A stretch of 64,000 bases of DNA from Cenococcum geophilum 1.58 (Eukaryota; Ascomycota; Dothideomycetes; Gloniales; Gloniaceae): NCBI GenBank assembly GCA_001692895.1, contig KV748207.1:1116001-1180000 (forward strand). The letters run 5' to 3'. Below the pieces are notes generated by a model. The model was not told the DNA's origin. It was given only the letters and a program-made list of their open reading frames with translations, and made no database searches. Of this stretch, positions 48,286 to 59,423 are shown in pieces. The translations under genes and the position numbers were made by a program. The stretch's first letter is position 1. Each line of letters opens with the position of its first letter.

Positions 48286-51200
48286 CTGATTAGTAAGCGC
48301 GCATAGATCAGGAGATACGCACTTGCTTGGAAGATATCTAACGCTCCACCTTATAAGCCCCTATTTCAGTTAAAGAGAATTAAAGTACTCTAGATTTGGA
48401 AGACGTCTAACACTCTACCTTACCTAGAATTACCTTAAATCTACCCTGGTTTTAGAAGACATTTACGCTCCACCTTAATTAGAGATATTAACTACTGTAC
48501 CAGTAGTTAACGCGACTACGTTAAGAATATAATCACACCAAGAACGCAACTACTACACCCTACTAAAATACCCCAGCCTCCTCTCTAACCCCTTACCCTT
48601 TTACGAACCGTTACGGACCCATTAATTACTTTTACGGACCGTTATAGAGACCTTTTACCCTCCTACGAACCACTACAGACCTATTAAGACCTTACGGAGA
48701 CCCCCTTACCCTTCTACGAACCGTTACGGGCCCGTTAACCGATTTTACGGACCCTTACAAGACCTCTTCCACCCGCTACGCACTATACTACACTGTACAG
48801 TATGGCAGATATTAGCAAGCAGGTTAATAAAGGTCAAAAGAAGTAAAGATAAGGAGTCGACGTTACGTCTATAGATAACGTCAACAACTATATTAAATTT
48901 AAAATCCTTAAGTACGAATACTTTAAGCTTATAAACATCAACCTATAGGAGCAATACTAGGAAGACTTTGCGGACTTTACAGAAGCTATCTTTAAGGAAT
49001 ATAACCCCACTACTATCCGTAACCTACGGACCCTTTTATATAACCAAGGCGTATAGGTTAAAAGAAATAAACGGGTTACTATTGCACGGTTCTTATATAA
49101 TATAATATATAAGGAGGACCGAACGGAATAGACTAAGGAAGAAATCCTAGACGAGTATAACACTACTAAGGAACTCTTTGCTTCTTCCAAACTTAATGTA
49201 ATCGCTAGCCTTATACCTAACCCTCTTAACCAAATTCGTCCTATAAACCCAAGCAGTTTCGGAATTAATCTTACTAGCTAAAGTACACCTAGTACTTATG
49301 TTACGGACCGTAATACCCCCATAACCCAAATTATGGACCATAATACCCCCGCGAACTAAAATACGGACCAAACCCCTCCCATTATTTAAACTACAGATCC
49401 GCAACCTATATATCCGCAACCCATAAATCCACAAGCTATAGACCCGCAAACTACCTAAGTAAAGACCTATAGCAAGGAGCTAGCTAACCTAGCTAAGCTC
49501 TACACCAACGAATCTAAGTATAGCGGTAAAAACAATAACTTTAACTTCAAACTGACTATCTTTACGGACCTCTATTAGAAGGCCGATATTCCTAAACAGG
49601 AGTTTAGCTAAGCCTACTCTACCATACTGCGCGGCCTAGTACTTAACCACTACTACACTAACCTCAAGAGTAACCCCCTTAGTGTTCCCTTTAATAAGCT
49701 ATACAAAGCTATATATAACTACTTTAAAGGACCGGAATATAGGCGTGATATCCTTACCTAATAGAATGCGACCAAGTTACGGACCGTAATGGACAAGAAT
49801 ACTAAAAAATCAACCATAGAGTACCTATAAATCCTTATTAAAGACCTCCGCCACCTATAGCACAGTCTTAATATTAAGCTTTAAACGGATAACTTCTTAT
49901 ATAATAAACTAATTACGGCCTACTAGGAAATAGAACCCTACAAATACGCCTATTATAAGCCCGCAGACACTATAGCTGGCCTTATTAACAATTTACGGTC
50001 CTTTATTATAATATATAAAGCCTTAAACCCGCTAGGCAGTACTTAAGCTTTTATTACAGACCTGCAAAATCCACAACCTAATTCAGATGCCTACTTTACG
50101 GACCGCCGATACCGCTAGTAGTATCCGCATCAACCAGGTTCTACCCGCAACCTCCGCAGCAACTCCTATACGAAAGCATACCCCCACAGACAAACCAGTT
50201 AGAAGTGCTTTGTATACGGTAAGGAAGAATATTAGTTTATAAGGTATACCTAGGAAGAACATAATAAGTCTAGGAAGAGACTTAATAACCAGATTAACTA
50301 GTTTATTTTAGAATACAAAGGAGAGAAAGTAGAGGAGCCCCCTAACAAGTTAATAGAAGCCCTTATAATTAACTTTAACTTAAACACTTAGGAACAGGAG
50401 ACCTCAAAGACATTTCTAACTACTTTTAGACCTTTTACAGACAGTTAAGCCTTTAATACTATAACCATATTAGCCGACCGCTCCTTTATACACTTAATTA
50501 CACCTAAAAACTGGCCCGTAAGTACACCCGTTAAACCCGTTACGGACGTTACGGACCGCAAATAGGACCCATTTGCATATATTACTATAGAACGCTATAC
50601 CCCTAAAGAATTCTATAGCGTTATAATTAATATAGGTGCCTCTAAGAAGTCTACTATAGGTTACGGACAATACCTTATATATAAGACTACTGTAAATAAT
50701 AATACGGACATTAACACTATGTAAGCTAAGGCCGTAAACGTCCAATTTGGCATTAGTTTAACCGCATCAATTAAATTAGTTATAGTTAAGACCCTAATTG
50801 GCCTAGTTAACTTCCACATAGTAAAAGCGGACACCCCTTTTCTACTCTGTCTTGCAGATATAGATAGGTTATAGGTCTACTATAATAATATTACGGACAC
50901 CTTAACTAGCCCCGCAACTGCCCCAGAAAGCAAGCATATTACCCTACCAATTACACAATAATTTGGACACCCGTTCCTTATATAGGGAGAGACTTTACAG
51001 ACCTACATTTAGGAATCTTTTAACTACAACCCGTACTACCTTACCAGTACTAAAATCCACCGTTTGCACCGCCGTTTCGGCCACCCATTAGCCGAAAAGC
51101 TATATAGAGTTCTTAAACGCTCTAGATATAACAACGTTAATAGGAAGGCAATCGACCACCTGACCAAATACTGCTCTTTTTGCCAGAAATACGGACGTTC

Positions 51201-54034
51201 CCCAGGCAGATTTAAGTTCACCCTTTATAAGGACCTTAACTTCAACTACTTAGTGTACGTGGATATTATGTATATTAACGGCAGTCTAGTATTATATATA
51301 GTTAACGAGGCAACCCGCTATTAAGCCGCCCGTTGGTTGTAAAATATATCCACAAAATATACTTAGGACATTTTACGGACCTACTAGATTAACATATACC
51401 TTAGACCCCCTAAGTATATCACCCACGACGCTAGTAGGAACTTCATTAGTAAGGAATTCCAATAGTACGCTACGGCCATAGCTATTTCAACAAAAGCCGT
51501 TCCAGTTAAGGCGCACTAGTCCGTTAGACTTATTAAGTAAGCTTACCTAGCTTTATAGAGAGCTTATTAGATTATTACGGACGAGTATAAGGACATCTAA
51601 AAGGAACTGGCTTTATAGATAGCCGTAAAAGCTATTAACAACACCGCTAGCCCTAACGGACTAGTACCTACCCTCTTGGTTTACGGAGCCTACCCAAGGA
51701 TAAGCAACCTAGGCCCCCCTACCCCGTCTATTACGGAACAAGCAGCTACAATACAGAAGGCAATAGCCAAAATAGTCAAATTACAGGCTAAACAAACTAT
51801 CAATAACGCCCTACACTACCGCAACGGACCTAATACGACCCTAGTACACAACCTCCCGCTTAACTCTAAAGTCCTTATATAGCGTAAAAGCGGCAATTAG
51901 ACTGGACCTTACCGTCTACTAGCCGTAGAAGACGAGACCTACTATATATAGCTCCCTAGCGGACCAATAAGCTTCAGAAGCACGTCCGTAAAACCCTATT
52001 TTCGGTCTAAAAACATCTATAACGTCAAGCTAGACAAACTAGAAGCACCCACCGAATTAGATAAACTAGAAGCACCCTTACCTACCCTAGAGGTCTTCTA
52101 GAAACCCAATAAACCTATAGAACCTGCTATAAAGCGTGGCCGAGGACGCCCCCGCAAGAACCCCGTAATGGAGAATTACTTAACCTCCGCAGGCACATCC
52201 GCAAAGCAATCTCCGCCTGCGGATATATTAGTTCTAGTATAGGAAACCCCTTTTATAGACTCACAACGCAAAGAGATTAACGAACTACTTAAGAAGGGCG
52301 TCTTTGCGGTTGTAACGGAGAGAGACGTTCCGCAAGGCGTCCGTATATTTAACTCGCGCTTTATTAACAAAATTAAGCACCCTAGTACTAACAAAGCCTT
52401 CGAAAAGTCAAGGCTCGTTATATAAGCTTATAACGACTAGGGAAAGAACCTCGTCCTTACGCAATCGCCTATAATTTAATGGGTTAGTTAACGGATTATA
52501 CTTGCGCTTACGCCGGGACTACAGCAAACTAAACCCGTAGCCCTCTACTTACGGGACATCTTGCAAGCCTATATGCAGTCCAACACCTACCTAAGTAGGG
52601 ACATCTTTATACGGCCACCGCTTAAGCTTAATCTACAACTAGGAACAATTTTATAGGTCGTAAAACCACTTTATAAAGTGCTAGAAGCTAAAAACCACTA
52701 GTTTAAGACATATTACTAGCACTACGTTAGTAAACTTAAGATGGAGCAGTCGACCTATAACCCTTACCTCCTACATACCCTATTAAACGGCCTTGGTATC
52801 GTTAGACTCTAAATAAACGATACCCTCTTTTTAGTAGACCAAACTTTTGCGGACGCGGAAGAGACCGAACTATAAAAGGCTAAGTTCCTAGCAAAGCCAC
52901 GGGAGTAGTTAACTAAGTAGACTCCAATTAAGTTTAACGGAGGCTTAATTATACAAAAGGGTAACTTAATCTAGCTAACTTAGGAACGCTAAGCTTAAAA
53001 CCTAAAGCCTATTACGGCAAAGCCTATAGACCTTACTAGTTCCCGCGGAGAGACCTATAAAACCGTAAATATAAAGGACTAATACGCTGTATAGCGTGCA
53101 AGAGGTGCCTATATTGCCACAGTCTGTCAACCTAAATCTGTCTACAACTTATCCTTTACAGCCTAGGCAGTAGATCCACAAGAAGAAAATATTAAGTAGC
53201 TTAATAAGCGCATTTAATGGCAGATTAATAACGCGATAAGAGGACTTACTTTTGTACCGCTAGACCTAAATTTTATTAGCGTAATAGTATTTACGGACGC
53301 CTCCTTCGCCAATAATAGGGACCTGTTATCGCAAATCGGCTTTATAATTGTACTTACGGACCATAATTAAGACGCAAATATACTATATTAGTCTTTAATT
53401 AAATGCAAGCGAGTAACCCGCAGTATACTAGCTTCTAAACTATATGCACTAGCCCATGGCTTTAATATAGCAGCCGTAATCAAATTAACGATCTAGAAGA
53501 TCCTATAACTGGAGCAGCTACCCTTGGTTTTATGCACTAATTTAAAGTCCCTCTACAACTGCCTAGTTAAACTAGGTACGATATAAGAGAAGAGGCTTAT
53601 AGTCGACCTAATGTGCCTATATTAAGCCTACAAACGACGCGAGATTACGGAGGTTAAATGGATTAGCAGCGGAGACAACCTAGTAGACGCTATAACGAAG
53701 GTAAAGCCGTATTAAGCTCTTAAAACCCTAATTAACACAAATAAGCTTAACCTAAAGGTTATAGAATGGGTAGAGCGAGACTAATGGAGCATTTATGGTT
53801 CAGTTACGGCCCGTTCGGAAGGCCGTATGGTATATTTACGGCCCGTTAAAGGGCGTATAGTTTATTTTACGGACCGTAAGTAGGACTTACGGCTAGCTTA
53901 AAGCACCGTTTGGAAGGCAACCCAAAAGGTACCTCGGGAGGGATTTCCTATGTATTTTCTTACGTCTTTTATAGTTCTATTGAGGCAATTACGGAGGCTA
54001 TACGCAAGTGGTTCCATTTTCCAAGTACCGCCAG

Positions 54035-54293
54035 TGTATAATTACAGCACCTGCTGTACTAACCGCGTGCTTACGCGGTTCGATACACCAAGTACGCGTT
54101 TACGCGTTCGGTTTGCTTACGCGTCTAGTGCACTCCTGAAATACTAGCTTAGGGGGGAGGTGCGTTAGTATATAGACCACGTAGCCTACCTTAATAGAAT
54201 CGACAGTCACCACCGTCTAAATAAGCATACGATACTATACGTATTTCGTGCCCCTAGACACGACTCACTTATACCATTAAATTGGTACCGACA
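54035..54293 (+). repeat. 3' LTR of Copia E
   Basis: 259 bp. The three ACGCGT boxes are kept at 54094-54099, 54102-54107 and 54119-54124. Confidence 0.9.
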
Positions 54294-55622
54294 GTTTGAT
54301 TTTCTGTAGAGCTGCTACTATATTATAAACATTGTTATAGTTATAGCTAGCGGCTACATAACTAAGGTAATAAGTAACTTTTTTAAGGAGGTCTTTTTAG
54401 TCTTTAGTATTATCTTAGGTAAGGGCTCTAGTGTATTCCTGGAATTTAATATAGAATTTATTAAATAATTTAGTAGGGCTTATCTTTAGGGCACGTAGTT
54501 TAGCTTAGTTAGTGGCTAGTAGGTTATAGTCGCGGTATATTAGGTTAAGATCGTTAAGGACTTTTTAGTAGGACTGCCATTTCTAGGGGCTACTAGTCTC
54601 CTATTAGGCGAAGAGTCTGTTAAATAGTATACCTTTTATTTACCTAATAATATAGCCGATCTTAATATCTTCTATAGGAAAAAGGTAGGCGCTCTAAGTT
54701 AGTTTCTTATAGATTTACATCTTTTAGTGGCTATATTCCTTGCGGGTTTTCTAAAAGACTAGGGGATTAGGGTAGCGTGTATTAGACCTTATAGTGGCAG
54801 TTTAGGTCTAATTATTGTAGCTTTTATTATTACTGCTTTAGTAAGGGTTCCTATTAGGTAAAGCTGCTTAGCGCTAGCCCTCTATTAAGCGTTAAGTAGG
54901 TGAAGTTGCTAGGGGCGTAGAGACTTGGGTGGCGTTATATATAGTAAAGAGGTATTTAGCGTTATTACAAATGTGCTTATTAAGCTGAGATTATAGGTAT
55001 TTAATTGTGCCTTCTCTTTTAGTAACTGTAGCAATTAGTGTAATCTTAGCCTTCTTTAACTATTGGACGTTGCGTTTAGATACATAGAGGTTATCTTTAG
55101 TTTCTTAATATATGTTATTAGTAAGCGCCTCACGAGCTTATAGGTCTTGGATAATATCGCGATCTTAGATAGTATGCATCTCAGCTCATGTAAGCTTTAG
55201 GTAGTAGTTCTATAGAAGGCGGTAGTATTTATTAGGGTCTTATACTACTATTTTTATAAACGTCTCGGCGTCTTATATTTTAATTTTAATAGGTAATAGC
55301 CCTTCCCTTTGCTTGTCCGTAGTTATATAGTTAATAAAAGATAAGATATTATTGGTGTCCGTCTCCTTAGGGGTTAAGGCTAGGGCTAATAAATCGAATT
55401 CTCCTGGGATTAATTGGCGTCGTAGGTTAAGTATAGGTATTAGATTATTCTTTGGGTTTAATATAGTAGCTAGTAAGGGATATTGTCTTACTATTATAGG
55501 TTCCTTAGAAGTATAAAGTAAGGTAATTTATAGACATGCTGCTTCTAGCAGCGCCTGCAGTATTATAGAGACGTAGAATTGGTTATAGGCTGAGCGTCGG
55601 TGGTAAAAAAGGCGTAACGTAA

Positions 55623-55813
55623 TGTTATGGGACGGGGGCAGTGGCTACAAAGCGTATGTATTCGAGGAGTCTACAAGACGTTGCGCGATCGATCGTAAGG
55701 GTCGAGGGCGTAAGGAGGTGATATACCTACGCGTAGCTGACATAAGCTGTACGCGAGGTGTACGCGAGAGCACGGGGCTCTCCTATAGGCCCCTGCGGTG
55801 GGGTTCCGTGACA
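55623..55813 (-). repeat. 5' LTR of Gypsy D
   Basis: 191 bp, near-identical to 43183-43373; ends TTCCGTGACA on the plus strand. Confidence 0.9.
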
Positions 55814-57519
55814 GCTAATAATATATACCCTTTTTTCCCGTTTTCTTATCTTCTTTTTTTATATAACATTTTGACCTTATTATACAGTTTTTATATATAG
55901 CTTAATAATATCTACCTTACTATATATTATTGTCACTTATACTTACTCCGTAACACTTATAGGGAGATTAATAACAAAGTTAATTAAGATATCCCTCTAT
56001 GTTTAGTCTAAGATAGGCAGTAGCTTTAAAAGACCGTTATATATCTTATATAAAGCTTTAGCTTATTAGTAGATATAGTAATTAAAGACGTACCTTCGCG
56101 TTATATTATATATATTTAGCTAATAGTATTCTTATTAAAGTAGTTTTAGGGTTTTTTCTTAGCTTAGGTAGCTAGCTACTAGTAAGTTATATATATATTT
56201 AAGGAGCTTAAGCTTAAGTTTATTATAGTTAGGTATAACTAGATAGTTTTAGTAGTATAAGCGATCTCTATAGGCTTTATATTTACTTAGGAATTTTTTT
56301 TAAAGCGTTTAATACTATTTTATATTAGCTTAAGCGTCTCTTAAATATACTTATTATTTAGATATTTATTAACTATAATTTAATTAATTAATTAATTAAT
56401 TAGTTATTTTAAGGACGTATATAATAAGATCTTTAGTAAGTAGGTTAAATAGTTTAGGATAAAGTAGGGTTTAATTTTAATAAAAGCGTGCTTTTTTTTA
56501 TATAGTTCTAGCACGTCCTATAAGTATTAGGCTTTTAGCTTTAAATACCTAAGTAGTATATAATTAAGAATTAAAAATAAGATATATATTTTAATTAATA
56601 GGCCTAATAATAGCTTAGCTGTTTTATAGTTATAAAGTACTATAGATTTTTATAATTACTAAAAACCTTAATTAGAAATCTAGCGCCTTCTAGTTTAGGT
56701 TACTATTATTTAAAATATCTAATAATAGCTAGCAATTCCTTATTATAGATTTTATAGTTTATATTTAGCTAGGCTTAGTTATTTTAAGAAGTATACTATA
56801 GGGCATAATACTCTATTTTTATTATATTAAGACAAAATACCTCTAATAATATAGTTAGATAAATTAGCTTCTATAATACTTATTTAGTTTAGGTTAAATA
56901 TTAATATATAGGCGTAGTAGTAAATATAACCTTTAAATAAATAACGGCCTTTTTTATATTCCTTATTAAAGATAAAGGCTTTATTCTTTTAGATTAGAGC
57001 TATAAGGGGTAAAACTAGGGCGAAGAAGATATTAATAAACTATTAATAAAAATTAGTAAACCCTATAAAGACTTTTACGTCTTTAATATTCTTAGGTTCT
57101 TATTAGTTTATAATTACTTTAACTTTCTTTAGGTCTATTTATATACTATTTATAAAAATAAAAAGTCTAAGGTATAGAACTTCTATTTTATAAAATTTAT
57201 ATTTATTTATATTTAATTATAGGCTAGCTCCTTATAGGGCTTATAAAATAAAATAAATATATTTCCGGTATTTAGTTAGGTTATTACTATATATTAAAAT
57301 ATTATTAATATAAGTAATATAGAAGATATCTAAGTAGGAATATAGGGTATTATTTATATAATACTAAAATAAGCTTAGGGTATTTATAAGGCTAAATAGT
57401 ATTATAAAGTACTTAAATAATCTATACTAAGTACGGAATATAGTAAGCTATTTATCTCCTTTAGTAATATAAAGGCGGTTAAATATAGAGATAATATTAA
57501 GCTTTATATAATAGTAAGC

Positions 57520-57963
57520 TATAACGTGGCCCGCCTCCACGTCGCTATACGGCTAAAAAGACTAAGAGTGCTTGCGAACTTGTTGTAAGCGCGGCGGGAC
57601 CTAATATATATACTCTTATAATTGCCCTCTCCTCTACGCGCTCGTCCCCGAGCGCTCGCAGGGATTCCTCTATACGCCCATTCCGGGCCACAGGGATTAA
57701 ACGCCAAGAGTATCACTATATTAGTTAGTCCCTAGTAACGTAAGCAATCGGACTTAGCTAACCTGCCTCATTGCACGGATGCGTATTAGACTATACTAGA
57801 GCGAAGTGACTGATAGGGATCAAACCTACGACACCTGGCCCTAGTAAGTTCGTAAGCACAATTGTAACGTGGCCCGCCTCCACGTCGCCATACGGCTAAA
57901 AAGACTAAGAGTGCTTGCGAACTTGTTGTAAGCGCGGCGGGACCTAATATATATACTCTTACA
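57520..57963. mobile_element. TRIM: 444-bp miniature LTR element with a tRNA-like segment (fossil)
   Basis: LTRs of 101 bp (57520-57620, 57863-57963), almost identical, with a perfect TSD TAAGC (57515-57519, 57964-57968), inserted in the RT region of C'. The 242-bp interior has no coding capacity. On the minus strand, just inside the right LTR, it holds GTGTCGTAGGTTTGATCCC with a following CCTAT, which forms a 5-bp stem/7-nt loop T-arm with a near-consensus Pol III box B. A box-A-like TAGCCGTATGG lies in the adjoining LTR. CpA/TpG content is much closer to normal than in the flanks. Confidence 0.88.
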
Positions 57964-59423
57964 TAAGCCTTACTTAGTTAGTTTAGCGTCTCTTATATTA
58001 ATAGAATTAGATATTAATTTTTAATAGTAATAGCGTTAAAAGTTTAGCAGTCTATATAGAAGGATAAACCGCTACTAGATTTCTTAATAAAGATTACTAG
58101 TATATCTATAGGCGGAAAGCTTACTTTAATAAATTCTTTACTTAGGTTCTTATCTAGATACTTTTATAGTACTTAAAGTTTATTTTAGGATATCCTATAT
58201 AGAGGTCTAAATCTAGGCTACTTTCCTTCTTTAAGTATAATCTTATAGTTATATAATTAGTATTCTAGTAGCTTATTAGCTTCCTTTTATAAGAATATAT
58301 TTAGGCGTTTATAATACTTTACTAGTACCTTTATAGCAGGGTTAGTATACTTTTTTAGTACCAAGGCTTTCTTAATATTAGCTATTATAACAGTAAAGAT
58401 TATATATTAAAGTCTCTTAATAAGTTAAGCTAGTAGGGTAGCTCTAATTATATAGATATCTAGGGTATTAAGCTTATTTAGGTTATCTCTAGTTTCTTAT
58501 ATAGTTTCTTATTTAGCTTTAGGTTTAGGTTCTTTAAGTATTCTTTTTATAGTAGAATACTAGTTCTTCTAGTACTTTTATATATTAAGCTTAAGCTTAT
58601 ACTTAGTTTAGGACGGTATAGTAATTAGAATTAGTTTATATAATTTAGTATAATTTTTAAGTCCTAGTAGACATTAGCGGGAGTCTTATACTAGTAGAAT
58701 TTAGTAAAATTCCTAAGTTAGTAGAATTAAGTAAATTTCTTAAGTATAGGGTTAATAGTTATAGAAATTTTAAACTAGTAAATCCTGGTAAATTTTTTAG
58801 GTTCTAATTTAGAGTTTAAATAGTAAGTTATAAAGCACTTCCGCTTATAATAGGAGGCGGTAAATAGAAGCTTAAGGTTATTCTAATTAATAGTTATCAT
58901 ATATAGCTTTATCTAAGATTATTTAAGAATTACTAGGTAACCTAGAGTAGTTATAAAGAGCTTAATTAATTATTTATAGTTTAGGTATTAGAGTTTTAGG
59001 GCCGCTATATAAGTAATACAGCCTAAAATAGTGCGTTTGCCATTAAATCTAAATACGTTAATATAGTAGTTAAGGAGTATTAGGGTAAAACTATTATCTT
59101 ATATAAAGATCTTATTAATAAATCCTATACTACTAGCTCTTATATTAATTAGGACTTAAGTATTAGCCTATTAACCTTTCTATTAAAGATAGTAGTTAAT
59201 AGTTATACTATAATCATAAAAGTTAGGGTCTATAATATAGCTATTCTAAAAAGTAACTTAACTCTAGAATATACCTTTTAGCAATAAGTAGGAAGGGGTT
59301 TTTATAAAACGTTAATTATAGCTTTATTCTTATAAGTAGTGCTTATTAAATATAGGGCTAAAACTAAATAAGAATTAAGGATAGTAACTAAAAGATTAAT
59401 ATGGTAAATGGCCGCTAGTATTA

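Larger units (their letters stand above)
48027..54293 (+). mobile_element. Copia-type LTR retrotransposon E (fossil)
   Basis: 6,267 bp, 259-bp LTRs (48027-48285, 54035-54293), perfect TSD GTTTG (48022-48026, 54294-54298), inserted in the gag region of D. Plus strand: LTR, shared primer-site block, gag (from about 48,803) with a zinc-knuckle region near 50,205, integrase (about 51,061-51,700, opening with MHRRFGHPLAEKLYRV), RT (about 52,270-52,960), RNase H (about 53,280-53,790), LTR. The inside is closely related to F, but the LTRs are different. Less degraded than F yet broken many times. Confidence 0.9.
43183..55813 (-). mobile_element. Ty3/Gypsy element D, minus strand, carrying Copia E (fossil)
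   Basis: 191-bp LTRs (43183-43373, 55623-55813), perfect TSD GCTAA (43178-43182, 55814-55818), inserted in the 3' LTR of C. On the minus strand: gag (about 55,500-54,300, then 48,021-47,770 after the Copia insertion) with a CCHC-type nucleocapsid region near 47,830-47,770, protease, RT (about 46,720-46,000, containing the block KGFICPSILLVAAPILLTKK), RNase H, integrase (about 45,000-43,700), purine tract GAGGGGGGG beside 43,380, 3' LTR. Native length is about 6.4 kb. Extensively broken. Confidence 0.88.
10835..55955 (+). mobile_element. Chromovirus C (Ty3/Gypsy), plus strand, split by several insertions (fossil)
   Basis: Parts in order: diverged 5' LTR/leader (about 10,835-11,190, uncertain), gag (about 11,460-12,300), protease region (about 12,690-12,790), reverse transcriptase (about 13,900-14,640), RNase H (to 14,921, resuming 25,413-25,449 and 25,880-26,244), integrase (41,207-42,350), a chromodomain-like segment (about 42,745-42,950), purine tract (42,961-42,967), 3' LTR (42,971-43,182 and 55,819-55,955). 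Reading on either side of each insertion resumes at the same place in the family. Interrupted by the solo LTR at 13,249, A1, MITE 2, H and D. Heavily broken. The 3' end is firm. The 5' end is not resolved, and no matching TSD was found there. Confidence 0.75.
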
